Shown here in pieces: positions 32,701 through 43,795 of a stretch of DNA of 64,000 bases. The notes beneath the pieces are model-generated. The model was not told where the DNA came from. It made no database searches and saw only the letters and a program-made list of their open reading frames with translations. Numbering within the stretch: the first letter of the stretch is position 1; each line of letters opens with the position of its first letter. Source of the DNA: Xenopus tropicalis (Eukaryota > Chordata > Amphibia > Anura > Pipidae); the NCBI RefSeq assembly GCF_000004195.4, contig NC_030678.2, positions 64,289,378-64,353,377 of the forward strand, written 5' to 3'. Both the position numbers and the translations under genes were made by a program.

Positions 32701-32915
32701 CTGCCGATTGTTACAATTAGCGCATGCGATAAATTGCCTGCATGCGGAAAATACCGCGCACGCTATTTATCGCATTGAAATACCGCGCTTAAAAAAGCGC
32801 AAGTATGCTTATAGTGAATCGTGCGATAAATCGCCAAAATTAAGACGCGGTAAAATTTATAGCGCACAATAAAAATAGCGCACGTTTTATCGCCCTTTAG
32901 TGAATCAGGCCCCTG

Positions 32916-34700
32916 GCGTTCATATTTAGAGTGTTTTATGTTGGTACGTTATGAAATGTGGGGGTACATAATGGGGCAAAATGCAAGCTTTGTGACATTT
33001 TTCCGAAATATTTTAAAAACTATTCTGTTTAGCATAGCTTTGTAGTTTGGTAGTTTGCAGTAGAAAGCTGTATTTACCCATTTTTGTTTTGTCAGAATGT
33101 GTACTTTTGGAAAATGTATGGTTTTCTAGGGTCTCTGTACTGTTAGGGGGTCTTATGGCACATAATACACATACCGGGTGCAAAAATTGCACTAGCTGGA
33201 GCGTCATATGTGAAAATTCATATGCCCTATTTTTATTTGGGTGCCCCTGTACTCCGCATAGTTTGGTAAATCTATGCATATAGGACATCACACTGTTCAG
33301 TAGGCCTCTGGTGTTCCTATTTGGGGTGATTTGCCTTTGTATGCAAGAAATTGTGTGAGATAAATGCAGCAAATTGCCACATTTTTAGGCGATTTTCTGA
33401 AATGTCATAGAAACCACTAACTTTAGGAAAGCTTTGCAGATTGGTATTTTGGTGTAGAAAGGACTCTTTACCAATGCTGGATTTGTCAAAACGTGTACTT
33501 TCCAAAAATATATGGTTTTCAGGGGTCACCCTACATTTATGCAGTTTCTATCACACATAAAACTGCCATGTGTTTATGAATTAGGTAAAGGTAAGCCATG
33601 AAATTAGTGTGCACAAGGTATATTTTGGAGTGCCATGTGCTTTGATAAACCTATGTACAGTGGGCATCAAACTGTTCAGTAGACCTCTGGGGTTCATATT
33701 TAGGGTGTTTTATCTTGGTACCTAATGACCTATAGAAAATAAGATGCTGCATATTGGAAGTTTTGAGGTAATTGTTGGAAATGTCATAAAAATCTGCAAA
33801 CTTAGGAAACCTTTGCGGCTTGGTACTTTGGAGTAGAAAGACATGGGTACCCATTTTACATTTCAGGGAATGTCCAAAAATATATGACTTTCTGGGCTGA
33901 GTGTACTTTTTACTAGCTTTAGCCTACATAAAATGATGTAAATGTGTTGATATTGCAGAAGCTGAAATGACAGAAATGATAGATCATATGGGGGTATGTT
34001 CATATTGGGGCCCCTACATGCCACATACTTAGGTAAACCTATACATATTGGGCATCAAACTGTTCAGTGGACCCCTGGCGTTCAAATTTTGGGTGTTTTA
34101 TCTTGGTGCTATGTGTGAGATAAGATGCTGCAAAGTGGAAGCTTTGAGGGGATTTTTGGAAATGTCATCAAAATTGCTAACTTTAGGAAAGCTTTGCGGC
34201 TTGGTACTTTGGAGTAGAAAGACATGAGTCTTTGTACTCCATTTTATATTCGGGGGAATGTGTACTTTGCAAAAATATATGGCTTTTTGGGGTGAGTGTA
34301 CTTTTTGTTGCTTTATCCTACATAAAATTATGTAAATGTGTTGATTTTGCAGAACCTGGAATGACAGAAATGAGTTTAGTGAACCTCTGGCGTTCATATT
34401 CAGGGTGTTTTATCTGGTTACTTTATGACCTGTAGGAGATAAGATACTATAGACAGGAAGCTTTAAAGTGATTTTTAAGAAATTTCACAAATTTTGATAA
34501 AAAAACAGTAACTTTTGGAAAACATTGCAACTTGGTAGTTTGGAGTAGACAGACAGTTCTACCTATTCTGAATTCCACAGAATCTGTTCTTTCTAAAAAT
34601 TTATAATTTTCTGGGATAAACCTTCTGTTAGTGGAATTTTTGACCTTGAAATCTAAAGTATGCAGCTTTCTGGAGCAGTGCTTTGGAAATTTGGTAGTGT
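32916..34700. repeat. Tandem array of ~380-bp units, about five copies
   Basis: Units are marked by ACTGTTCAGT(A/G)G(A/G)CC, CTGG(G/C)GTTCATATTTAGGGT, TTTTATCTTGGT, GGAAATGTCAT, TTAGGAAA(G/C)CTTTGCGGCTTGG, GGAGTAGAAAGACATG and AAAATATATGG. The CATCAAACTGTTCAG marker (one copy with CATCACACTG) is at about 33288, 33665 and 34054, spaced 377 and 389 bases. Copies differ by substitutions and small indels, and the last is shorter. No coding signal. Confidence 0.88.
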
Positions 34701-35104
34701 ACTGCTGGGAGTTTTTGACCTATACAAGTGAGAAATCTCCATAAAACTATATATATTTGGTATTGGCACGTTCAGGAGACATGGGACTTTCCAAATCAGT
34801 TGTATTGTCATGCATAAAATATTTTTTTTTCTGGTGTATGTGTTTATATTATGGAAAATATGATTTTTGTCATTTTTTAGAAATTTAGAAGCCTATATCT
34901 TGTTACAGAATTGGAATTACACAAAAATTCCAACCATATTTTGAAAGCTTAGGTTGTCCTGAAAAAAACAATATATAGTTTTCCTGGGTAAACTAAAAGT
35001 CCCCCCAAGGAAAAGCCCCTAAAGTGAAACAGTGCAAAATGTTCAAAATCTGTCTGGCAGTAGAAGTTCCACTTTGTTCAAAACAGCTGGCAGTGAAAGG
35101 GTTA

Positions 35105-35421
35105 AAGAGGTTGTTCATCTTTGACTTAACTTTTAGTATGATGTTGTAGAGAGTAATATTCTGAGATAATCTGCATTTGGACTTCATTTTTCATAATTTG
35201 CAGTTTTTTATATATTTACATTTTTTTCAGCAGCTATCTGGTTGCTGGGGTTCAAATTACCTTAGCAACCAGGCAGTGATTTGAATGAGAGACTGGTATA
35301 TGAAAAGGAGAGGGTCTGAATAGAAAGATAACAATAACAATAAAACTGTAGCCTGCTTTATAACCTCTCAGACTATTAGACGCCATTCAGTTGGAGTTAT
35401 CTTTGATGGTCAACCACTTCT
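35105..35421. mobile_element. TTAA-type MITE (GGTTGTTCATC family), deleted form
   Basis: Follows TTAA at 35101-35104: AGAGGTTGTTCATCTTTGAC, TTAGTATGATGTTGTAGAGA, CAGCAGCTATCTGGTTGCTG and CCTTAGCAACCAGGCAGTGA, then GTTATCTTTGATGGTCAACC near the end, the inverse of the start. This is a common frog TTAA repeat by my recollection; the inverted ends are visible here. Confidence 0.65.
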
Positions 35422-35422
35422 G

Positions 35423-36230
35423 GGTAGGTCTTGGATTTCCTCCATTTGTACACAATCTGTCTTCGGGTACAATCTAACACAGCGAAGTCTGACAACAAGT
35501 CATTGCTATAAGTCACAACAAAGGTAGATGTTCAATGGTATATACACAGGTATTCAATTTTATTTCAAAGAAGTATGGTGCCATTACTTCCTAGTATCAT
35601 AAGGATTTTACGAAATGTACCCATTTTTACAGTATAGTGAGCTCTTGTTTTGTATCATAAGTGATATTTCCTCCATTTTCTTAATCTCTTCAACATTGGC
35701 TAACCATTCAGAGTAAGAGGGAGGGGATATTGATTTCCATTTCTTATGTATCAAAGATTTTGCCGTTTGCAATAGGTGGAGGGTTAACGGATCGGAAAGG
35801 ATGATATTTTTCTTGGGCATGATGTATAACAAAATTAGTGGATAATTTTCAGGCTTAATAGACATATTTGTAACTGTGTTTATGATATTCAAAACCTCTC
35901 GGCAGTAGGATTATAGTGATGGGCATGTGAGCCAAGAGTGCATATGAGTTCCCTCCGCATCATTACACCTCCAGCAGACCTCAGAGCTGTTCAGGTACAT
36001 TTTGTGTAGTTTGGCTGGGGTGTAATGCCATCATGTGGTCAGGTTAGAGGAAGCTTCACATGTTCTAAATGCCCTGGAGGCCTTGTGTACCAGGTTAAAT
36101 ATTGTACCCCAAAGAGCTTCTGATATAGTTATGTTTAACTCTTTTCCCCATGCACTACTGAAGGGTTTGGGGGATGATCAGGCTCTGATTTCACCTTCAA
36201 GTTATATAATAATCCTAAGGTTTCACTTTT
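35423..36230 (-). mobile_element. L1/Tx1-like LINE, 3' fragment
   Basis: The minus strand at 35608-35892 reads LILLYIMPKKNIILSDPLTL, AKSLIHKKWKSISPPSYSEW and VEEIKKMEEISLMIQ, the region after the Cys/His motif at the end of L1/Tx1-type reverse transcriptase proteins (compare VRLLIARNWKQQEVPNI in 38548-39108). Further upstream coding remains (about 35930-36170) are frame-shifted. Confidence 0.7.
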
Positions 36231-36700
36231 GCCACACCCAGATATGTTATTGGATCATTTGTTTTTAATAAACACGAGACCAAATATAATAATTTTTACT
36301 TAATTTGTTTAACTAGGTTTTCTTCATCTACTTTTATGACTTGTTTGAAAATCAGATGATGCTTTAGATCACATTCATATAGAAAATTTTAAAGGGTTCA
36401 CAAACTTTGAGGCACTGCTGTATATGTTTTCTTAATTGCTTGGCTTAGCTATCTAGATACCGTAGCTTTTCTTGATTGTTAACATTTAAAAGGCCAGCAA
36501 AATTGATGAACATAGAAAGGATTTTCTGAAGCTTAAAAGATTAGACTAAAAATATCTGAAAGCACCTCTTTACATTCAAGAAATAAAAAAGTCTCTTTAA
36601 ACCAGTAGACAGATGAGGAAAGAAAATAGGCAAGTGGCGATTTCAAAACCATTCTGTGGTTAATACTGCTGCCCTGCAGCTCGAGGGTCCCTGCCTTGAT
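36231..36700. other. No recognised feature
   Basis: AT-rich intergenic DNA; nothing that I can name. Confidence 0.4.
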
Positions 36701-38400
36701 TCTTTTTTTTTTCTTTAATTTTAAACTTTTATTGTTTTAGCAATACAAAGAGAAGAAAACAATAGCAATCATGAAAGAGTAAATACAGTGTTAACAAATA
36801 CAATTTTACAATATTGTTATTAAATTCTGATTATTTTATATTGTCATAATGCTTCTTTAATGGGAAGTGGGAGGTTAAGGAAACAGGTAAGGGAAATGTA
36901 AGTAAAGTGGTGTGGATGGGGGGGGGACAAAAAGGGGTCGTTAGGAGTGAAATTATCAGAGAAGAAGAAAAAAAAATTATAAAAAATTAAATTAAATAAA
37001 AGAAGCAAGGACAGAGGGAGTGGTATGCTTGTTACTTAGAAATGTGTTATAAATTACAGCTATTCCATTTATTTGCAATAAATATCAGAGTCCTTAAATA
37101 CTAAACATCTAAGCCATTTATTTGAAAATTTAGTGAACTGGGTAGCTGTTTGGGTGGATAGCTCTTCAAAACGAAATAGCTCCTGTACCTTAAAAAGCCA
37201 TTCACGGATAGTTGGGGGCTGTTGTGATTTCCAGTGTAGTGGGATTAATAATTTACCTGCATTTAGGAGAAAAGATTCAGTGGTAAAAAAAAAGTGGGAT
37301 AAGGGTTTATTTAGATGGAACAACAGAATATATGCCAGGTTATTTGGAATAGGTGTTCCCAGTATTTCTTCAGATATTTGTATGATTTTATGCCAATATG
37401 GGCGAATTTTGGGGCAGTCCCAGAAAGAAGAATGCCAGTGTGCTCTAGGCATCTCCAGCATCTGTCAGAGGTATGCACCCATATTTTCTTAAAATGGACC
37501 AGGGTGTAGTACCATCTGGTTAAAAGTTAATAGTTAAACTCCTGTAATCTGCTGCATTTGGAGCTACTATATAAGTTGTTGATCAGAGTGCTAATTTGTT
37601 TTATCATTTAGATCCAGCCCTAAGTCTCCAAGCCATGTTTTCATCTTGTGCACAAAGCCGTTCGAAGGTAGTGGGTTTAAAGTATGTTGCCCCCCTAGAG
37701 ATTGGTAATAGTGTTGGACTTGGGCAAACCTGTAGTGACCTAGTGTGGAGAAAGGTTTAACTCTCACTAATTGATTTTTGTCTATGAATTTGCCTTTATG
37801 TATAAAATGTACCATCTGCAAGTTGTCATACATAAGCCAATTGGTAAATTGTGAGATGTCCATGCCAGGAGGGAATGCTGGGTTGTTGATTAGTGGTACT
37901 AGAGGGAATGGAAATTGAGTTCGTTTGCATGAATTTTTGATTTTGTCCCATATTGCTAAGGTGTTTTGTAATGTAGGATGAACTTTATAGCTAATACAGG
38001 TATAGGACCCATTATCCAGAATGCTCGGGACCAAGGGTATTCCGGATAAGGGGTCTTTCCTTAATTTGGATCTCCATACCTTAAGTCTACTAAAAAATCA
38101 ATAAAACCTTAATTAAACCCAATAGGGTTGTTTTGCGTCCAATAAGGATTATTTATATCTTAGTTGGGATCAATTACAAGGTACTGTTGCATTATTACAG
38201 AGAAAAAGGAAATCAGTTGTAAAATTCTGCATTATTTGATTACAATGGAGTCTATGGAAGAGGGGCTTTCCGTAATTCAGAGCTTTCTGGATAACGGGTT
38301 TCCGGATAAGGGATCCCATACCTGTACAGCGATGTACATGGTTAATCCAAGGCAGGTTTTTTTTTTCAACTTACTTTTTATTAGTTTTTACAATACATGT
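36700..38400 (-). mobile_element. L1/Tx1-like LINE, C-terminal half, interrupted
   Basis: Minus-strand fragments include WHSSFWDCPKIRPYWHKIIQ and KLLIPLHWKSQQPPTIREW (37069-37461) and, further upstream, FPLVPLINNPAFPPGMDISQ and VKPFSTLGHYRFAQVQHYYQ (37591-38034). These are the thumb and C-terminal parts of an L1/Tx1-type ORF2 protein. The frame breaks at about 37470-37590. A mariner-type MITE (37997-38324) cuts the upstream side. Confidence 0.8.
37997..38324. mobile_element. Mariner-type MITE (CAGGTATGGG family), complete
   Basis: CAGGTATAGGACCCATTATC at the left after TA, and GGATAAGGGATCCCATACCTG at the right before TA. The interior TTAGTTGGGATCAATTACAA and TTATTACAGAGAAAAAGGAA is the single-copy form of the unit that is tandemly amplified at 3162-3640. 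Confidence 0.9.
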
Positions 38401-40195
38401 AAACCATAATAATTACACAGCTTACTTTATGAATAACTGCAAACAGAAAACTAAAACATTGTGTCTTAACAAATAGAAATTTCAAAAGGTAGCTCCCAAA
38501 CCAAAAAAAAAACAAAACAAAAAAAACCTCAGACACATCACACAAAACTATAGTGTGACACCATATGGCATGGAAATGTTCTTCCATATTTTTTGAGCTT
38601 CCTGTATGAATTTTTTTTCAAAAATATTACTTGGAATTGCCATTTCATATTCTGTATTACTGTAAATTTCTCTCATCGGCTGGGAAATATTTGGAACCTC
38701 CTGTTGTTTCCAATTTCTAGCAATTAAAAGTCTGACTGTATTTGATAATTGAAAGATTACCATTTCCAGAGCTTTGTAAGGAATTTTGTCATAAATGTTA
38801 AATAACATCACTTCCGGAGATAAAACAAAATCTTCTGAGATGTAATCAGAGAAAATGCTGAAGTCCAGAAGGATAGTAGAACAGGACCACCATATGTGTA
38901 ACAAATCTCCTATTTCTTTGTTACATCTCCAACAAGTATTAACAGTTCCTGGATAAATCTGTGACAATTTTAAAGGGGTTAGGTACCAATTGTATAAAAT
39001 TTTGTAAAAGTTCTCCTGTTGTGTTATGCATTTCATAAATTTCTGAGTTCTGGTTATTGCTTGTTGCCAATCTTTCATAGGAAAGTTATTATTCAGACAT
39101 TTTCCCATTTCTCCATATCAGGGATTTTTGTACATTCTTTGGATCTCTTTAAAAGGTGATAGATCCTTGCCAGACCTTTTTTTCCTTCTGTAGCACGGTG
39201 GATTTTCTATTGATTTTATAATGATTTACAATATATACATCTGCTTTGACATATGAATCAAATTTTAGGTTTGAGTCCAGTAAAAGCAGCAGATTTTGGG
39301 ACAGCTATTGTCCAGTGTTCAAGGTACAATGTCTTTGTTCTATGTATAGAAGGTTGCCAACGGAGAAGGAAAAGGAGAGTATAATGGATTAAGCTTTTTC
39401 TCCAAAATTATGACTGCAGCTTTCAACATAGGAGGCAAATTTATGTAATTATTCTTAACACCTTCACCATCTGACCATAGACCATAGATTATCCAATGAA
39501 AATGGTTTCAGAAGAGTTTCCATTTCTACTCATTTATTTGTGACTATGGATAATAAGTCTATAGTTTGATTTAAAATGGCTTTGAAGTATTTCTTAAGAT
39601 CTGGAGTATTCAAGAACTGCAGGAGATCCAACTTTTAGGGGCAGATTTACTAATCCACGAATTTGAATCCCGAATGGGAAAAATTCGTATTGGAAACGAA
39701 AATTTCTGAAGATCGCAAATATCCCGAAAGTGCTTACGAAAAAATCGTATTAGTCACGATAATATCGTATTGGCGATCCAAAAGTCACAAAATTTTCGTA
39801 CCAAACCGCGCAAGCGTACGAAAAAGTTGTGCGGCGTACGGAAAAGTCGCGCGGTGTACGAAAAAGTTGTGCGGATGCCTGAAAAATTCGGCGAAAATAC
39901 GCTCAGAGCGTTCGTGCTTTTGTAAATGTGCCCCTTAGTATCCGCATGATGTGACCAATCGATTATTCTATTAAGGATGGTCGTATTATAGTATCTAGTA
40001 TCACTAGGAAATGCCAGTTCACCATTAGGTTCACTTGTCTTGATTCTTGTTAGGGCAAGAAGAATTTTTAGGAAGCAGAGCATGGTCATCTGGACTCAGC
40101 TCAAGAGCATTTTTCTGGGCGAAACCATTAAGAGTGGATCATCAGTTTTTGAATAGAGATTCTATAAAGTATGGAATCAAGGATTTTTTCCATCA
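38381..40195 (-). mobile_element. L1/Tx1-like LINE, C-terminus plus endonuclease-side remains, interrupted
   Basis: The minus-strand frame 39108-38548 (186 aa) is an uninterrupted ORF2 C-terminus: WQQAITRTQKFMKCITQQEN, TCWRCNKEIGDLLHIWWSC (Cys/His motif) and VRLLIARNWKQQEVPNI. Near 40010-39960 the minus strand reads PNGELAFPSDTRYYNTTILN and RIIDWSHHAD, the part preceding the C-terminal block. A poly-A-like run near 38505 marks the 3' end. A Harbinger-like MITE (39638-39934) splits it. Confidence 0.78.
39638..39934. mobile_element. Harbinger-like MITE (GGGGCAGATTTAC ends)
   Basis: GGGGCAGATTTACTAATCCA at the left and TGTAAATGTGCCCC at the right, with TTA at 39635-39637 and 39935-39937. It shares its interior with 17478-17759. 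Internal GTACGAAAAAGT(T/C)G units are repeated three times at about 39815-39870. Confidence 0.85.
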
Positions 40196-41150
40196 TGTTA
40201 CATAGTAAGTTAGGTTGAAAGAACACAAACCTATCAAGTGCAGCCTTTAAAGTCTATGTAAAACCTGCCTTTTTAAAACCTAAAAAGACCTTCTGAAGCC
40301 TCTTCAATTTTTCTCAGAGAAGAAAAAATCTTTCCTGACACCAAGATGGCAAATCTGGATTAATTTATACTATAAGCTATATTTAATATTGAGCTATATT
40401 CAATAATGTATTTCCTTACTTCCTAAAAATCCACCAAAACCCATTTTGAATCTAATGTATCAGCCAGTACAGGTGTGGGATCCCTTATCTGGAAACCCAT
40501 TATCCAGAAAGTTCCGAATTACAGAAAGGCCATCTCCCATAGACTCCATTATAAGCAAATAATTCTAATTATTAAAAATGATTGCTTTTTTATCTTTGTA
40601 ATAATAAACCAGTACCTTGTACTTGATCCCAACTAAGATATAATTAATTCTTATCGGAGGCAAAACAAGCCTATTGGGTTTATACAATATTTAAATGATT
40701 TTTTGCAGACTTAAGTTATGAAGATCCAAATTACGGAAAGATTCCTTATCTGGAAAACCCCAGGTCCCAAGCATTCTGGATAACAGGTCCCCACCTGTAC
40801 AACTGATTTAGGGAGAGAATGCCACAACTTCACAGCTCTCACAGTAAAAAACAGTTTTTGAATATTAAGTTGAAACATCCTTTCTTCTAATCGGAATGGG
40901 TGCCCTTGGAGGACCTACTTCTCAATAAAGTATTAGAGAGATTATTTTATAATTCCCTTATATATTTATAAATAGTTATGATATCCCCCCTTAAGTGTCT
41001 CTTCTCCAGCATAAACAGACCCAACTTGGCCAGTCTTTCTTAATAACAGAGACTTTCTATGCACTTTACCAGCTTAGTAGCCCTTCTTTGGACCCTCTCT
41101 CATTCAGGAATATCCTGTTTGAACAGTGCAGATCAAATGTTGTTAATCCA
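40196..41150 (-). mobile_element. CR1-like LINE, old 3' fragment, interrupted
   Basis: Starts with the CR1 tail GTTACATAGTAAGTTAGGTT and continues as a diverged copy of 24267-24960 (AGAATGCCACAACTTCACAG, CTTAAGTGTCTCTTCTCCAG, CCAACTTGGCCAGTCTTTCT, TTTGGACCCTCTCTCATTCA). It is split by the MITE at 40470-40797. No open frame left. Confidence 0.85.
40470..40797. mobile_element. Mariner-type MITE (CAGGTATGGG family), complete
   Basis: CAGGTGTGGGATCCCTTATC after TA and CAGGTCCCCACCTG before TA. Reverse-oriented relative to 37997-38324, as shown by GTACTTGATCCCAACTAAG in the interior. Inserted in a CR1 fragment. Confidence 0.88.
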
Positions 41151-41627
41151 TGATGACAGGAGATGGTGATCTCTGCTGATCAGAGAACTACTTATAAATT
41201 ATAGGCTTGACAAGGAATATGTAAAAGATATTATGGATGCAACAGGGTTGATCATATTAAAGTTTTGGGCTTGAACCTAAGTTACAGATCTTGGATCTAT
41301 ATCTACAACTGACAGAAGAAGATCAGAAGACAGAAAATGGTGACATTAAACTCAGTGTGGAACTCTGTAGATTTATAACAGGTTAGAACACAAGGAGACT
41401 TCTGAACAGTATAGCTCTTGTGGGGAGGGGAGGCTGAGAATGGGGTAGGGTTTAGTTTCCCTTTAAATGTAAAAACTGGTTCCACACCCCCAACAGCAAA
41501 CATGTGCAAAGGGAGAGTAAAGTAAAGCTGTATTTGTACATGTAACAGTATAGCAGCTAATTGTTTATATCCACATATACACAGCACTTCTTTTGCATTT
41601 AGGTTTTGTGCTGCTCACCATCAGACT
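41151..41627. other. No recognised feature
   Basis: Intergenic DNA. A short open frame on the minus strand (41303-41587) shows no family resemblance. Confidence 0.4.
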
Positions 41628-41760
41628 AAAGGTGGCAATACACTGTAAGATCTGCATGTTTGGCAAGGTCACCAAACAAGCGGATCTTCTGCCGATATGC
41701 CCACCTACAGGTGGGTGATATTGGGCTAATTCGATCATTTGGCCTAGCGCCAAACATTCA
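41628..41760. mobile_element. MITE fragment (GGTGGCCATACAC-like)
   Basis: AAGGTGGCAATACACTGTAA, TGGCAAGGTCACCAAACAAG, CGGATCTTCTGCCGATATGC and CCACCTACAGGTGGG form nested short inverted repeats. The inverse terminus ATGGATCTTTTAGTGTATGG then CCACCTT occurs at 47742-47765. Incomplete here. Confidence 0.5.
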
Positions 41761-41864
41761 AATAAAAACACGGGGAATGGGCTTTGTCAGTCCAGGAACT
41801 GCATCAATGAGCCAACATGGTCCCTGATCTGACGGAAAAATTACACAAAGGCAGCTAAGGGCAG

Positions 41865-42125
41865 GTTGAGTATGGCACAAACAGGCAGGGTAGGACAGGC
41901 AGAGTATGGCACACACAGGCAGGGTAGGGCAGGCAGAGTATGTCACACACAGGCAGGGTAGGGCAGGCAGAGTTAGGCACACATTGGGCAGACAGAGCAT
42001 GGCACACACAGGCAGCTAAGGGCAGGCTGAGTATGGCACACACAGGCAGGGTAGGGCAGGCAGAGTATGGAATACACAGGCAGCATAGGGCAGGCAGAGT
42101 ATGGCACACACAGGCAGCATACTCT
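41865..42125. repeat. Minisatellite, ~31-bp units, about 8 copies
   Basis: The core AGGCAGAGTATGGCACACAC is followed by AGGCAGGGTAGGGC or AGGCAGCTAAGGGC. The reverse complement, TGTGTGCCATACTCTGCCT, is close to the core of the 9.4-10.3 kb array. Copies are more diverged than in that array. Confidence 0.88.
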
Positions 42126-43424
42126 GTGTGTACTCTAGTACTCTTTGTGTACCATACTCTGCCTTCCCAATGCTGCCTGTGGGAGGTGAACCTGGCAGGG
42201 GTTTGTTCTGGGAGTTTGTTAGCAGTTGGAAATAGCCATTAAAGGGTCCCTAAGGTGTGTAATTATGTGCTGGGGGTTGCTGTGCTAATGCAGGGTATGA
42301 GAAGGCATATGGATTTAAGGGTGTGTCTTAATGTGATATAATATAATTCTTTCATATATGAATGATGATTGATATCCCTGCAGTAAGGACCAGGCATTTG
42401 AGTTTTTGCAGCACTATCACCATTGTGATAACATGGGTGTGGTTTGAAGTGGGTGTAGTTTAAAAAAGGGGAGTGGTCAAAACTGGCTTCCATTAGCGGC
42501 CCTCCACTATGTATGCTAGAGAAATTCTGGCCCTCAGCACCACAGAAGTTGGACAGCACTAGTCTAAAGGACTGAAATTGGCTTGTTTGTGTGTGGCCAC
42601 CTTTACATCTGTTGCCAGTCACCCTCCTGCAATTTACACATGCAGATACAAATCTCAATTCAATAGCCAGATACAAGTGTAACAAAAGAGTGTATAAAAG
42701 AGACTTCTTCCATACCAGTGACACCTCAGTTTCAGCAAAATCACAGACCTCTGCACAGGCAACTGTGTGTACAGGCACATAGATTCCAGTAGCGCAAGTT
42801 ACTGTTCCCACACATTGTATTTATAAGTTACACAAAAGGCAAATTCTAGTTTTATAGGCATGTGTAAGTGGATGCCTTAAAGTTATTGTTTAACTACAAT
42901 TCCAGCATCATCTGCCAGCTCACTTGGCATGCATGTTTCAAATTGCTGGGCCTTTGTGCTAAATAACTCGATTGCTGCTACTCAAAAAAGAAAGTGTTAT
43001 ATGGCTCCTTTCATGTTTTTCTCATAAATTACAAAGAAATACATTTCTAGGTGTTTGTTAGTGACTCAGGTGAGTGAGATGGAAAGTATCAGACAATGTA
43101 ATGGTGAATTGGTTTAAATGTTTAGACTTCTTCAAAGTCTTTTCCAGGTTTTTTGTCAGATAGGAAAGATGGGCAGGTGGAGGTTGAACTTTAGATGTCA
43201 GCCAAGAATAGTTGGACCACTCCCACTCCTCTCTGCTCAGAGCACAGACTGCCTGTCAGAATTGAGCCAAGTTAAATAGGTTCCCATTCATGATAGATCT
43301 CCTTTAATTATAGTTTAATTTATAGTTTATAAGTTAATGTACCATGTCTGCAGCAAGCAGTGCGCTTAACACCTATTTGGTTGTCACTGCATGATTCCAG
43401 ACCCTAGAGGCTCTCTCTGTTTGT
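42126..43424. other. No gene; possible hAT remnant
   Basis: About 42510-42565 ends CAGAAGTTGGACAGCACTAG, resembling an inverted hAT terminus, but the partner end is not clear. The longest open frame (42263-42811, minus) has no recognised domain, no plausible splice context and spans this repeat, so I do not call it a gene. Confidence 0.45.
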
Positions 43425-43428
43425 TTAA

Positions 43429-43791
43429 AGTAGAAGGAAAGGTAACAACTAAGTAAGCTTAATCAGAACACAGGATTTCTTGTCTCCTTTTTTTGTAAAC
43501 ATGTTCTTAGGGTATCTGAAAAATCCTTAATTCCCAGAGTCTGTGCAATTCTCAAGTCTCCTACTTCCCCCACCCTTAGGAATGTGTAATCTGAGCTATA
43601 ACAGCTAGACTGCAAGCAGGAAGCTATGAAGACCAAGCTAAAATGGAAGCTGAAATCTTAAACAGAGAAAGCTTCTAAGGCTCTTTACTAAGGTATGATA
43701 AAGTTTTCTGCAGAATAAATATAGCATTCTAGGTGGCACTAATGTGGCAAATCTGTTGGCAGTAAAATGCCAAAATGACTTTCCTTCTCCT
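43429..43791. mobile_element. T2-type MITE
   Basis: TTAA at 43425-43428 and 43792-43795. Left AGTAGAAGGAAAGGTAACAA, right GACTTTCCTTCTCCT. The interior (CTTGTCTCCTTTTTTGTAAA, AAATCTGTTGGCAGTAAAAT) is shared, in inverse, with 56850-57286. Confidence 0.82.
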
Positions 43792-43795
43792 TTAA

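Larger units (their letters stand above)
29885..32912. mobile_element. Harbinger-like element, 3.0 kb, carries a gene but no transposase
   Basis: Ends GGGCCTGATTCACTAAAG and CTTTAGTGAATCAGGCCC are near-perfect inverted repeats with CTG on both sides (29882-29884 and 32913-32915). Both subterminal ~150 bases are full of short GCGATAAA / TTATCGC palindromes. The three-base duplication and GGGCCTGATT ends point to PIF/Harbinger, inferred. The interior holds a two-exon Myb/SANT-like gene (30508-32099), a 60-bp CR1 tail (30858-30918) and a TA repeat (about 31105-31130). No DDE nuclease frame exists in either strand, so movement would need a transposase in trans. Confidence 0.75.
26926..35104. mobile_element. 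Composite: ~380-bp-repeat element with CR1 and Harbinger-like insertions
   Basis: Left of the insertions, CCCACGTAGTTTGGTAACTC...GGGCATCAAAC (26926-26969) matches unit ends at 33250, 33660 and 34050. Between insertions, AACTGTTCAGTAGACCC (29866-29881) is the next bit of the same unit, and the right flank at 32916 continues GGCGTTCATATTTAGAG. The element therefore read through before a CR1 (26970-29863) and a Harbinger-like element (29885-32912) landed in it, a few bases apart. The right end CTGGCAGTGAAAGGGTTAA at 35086-35104 is a TTAA terminus related to the TTAACCCTTTCCCTGCCA at 22688. Confidence 0.7.

Noticed and set aside
42263..42811. 182-aa minus-strand open frame as a possible host gene
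   Set aside because: No recognisable domain, overlaps a hAT-like remnant, and no good splice or promoter context.
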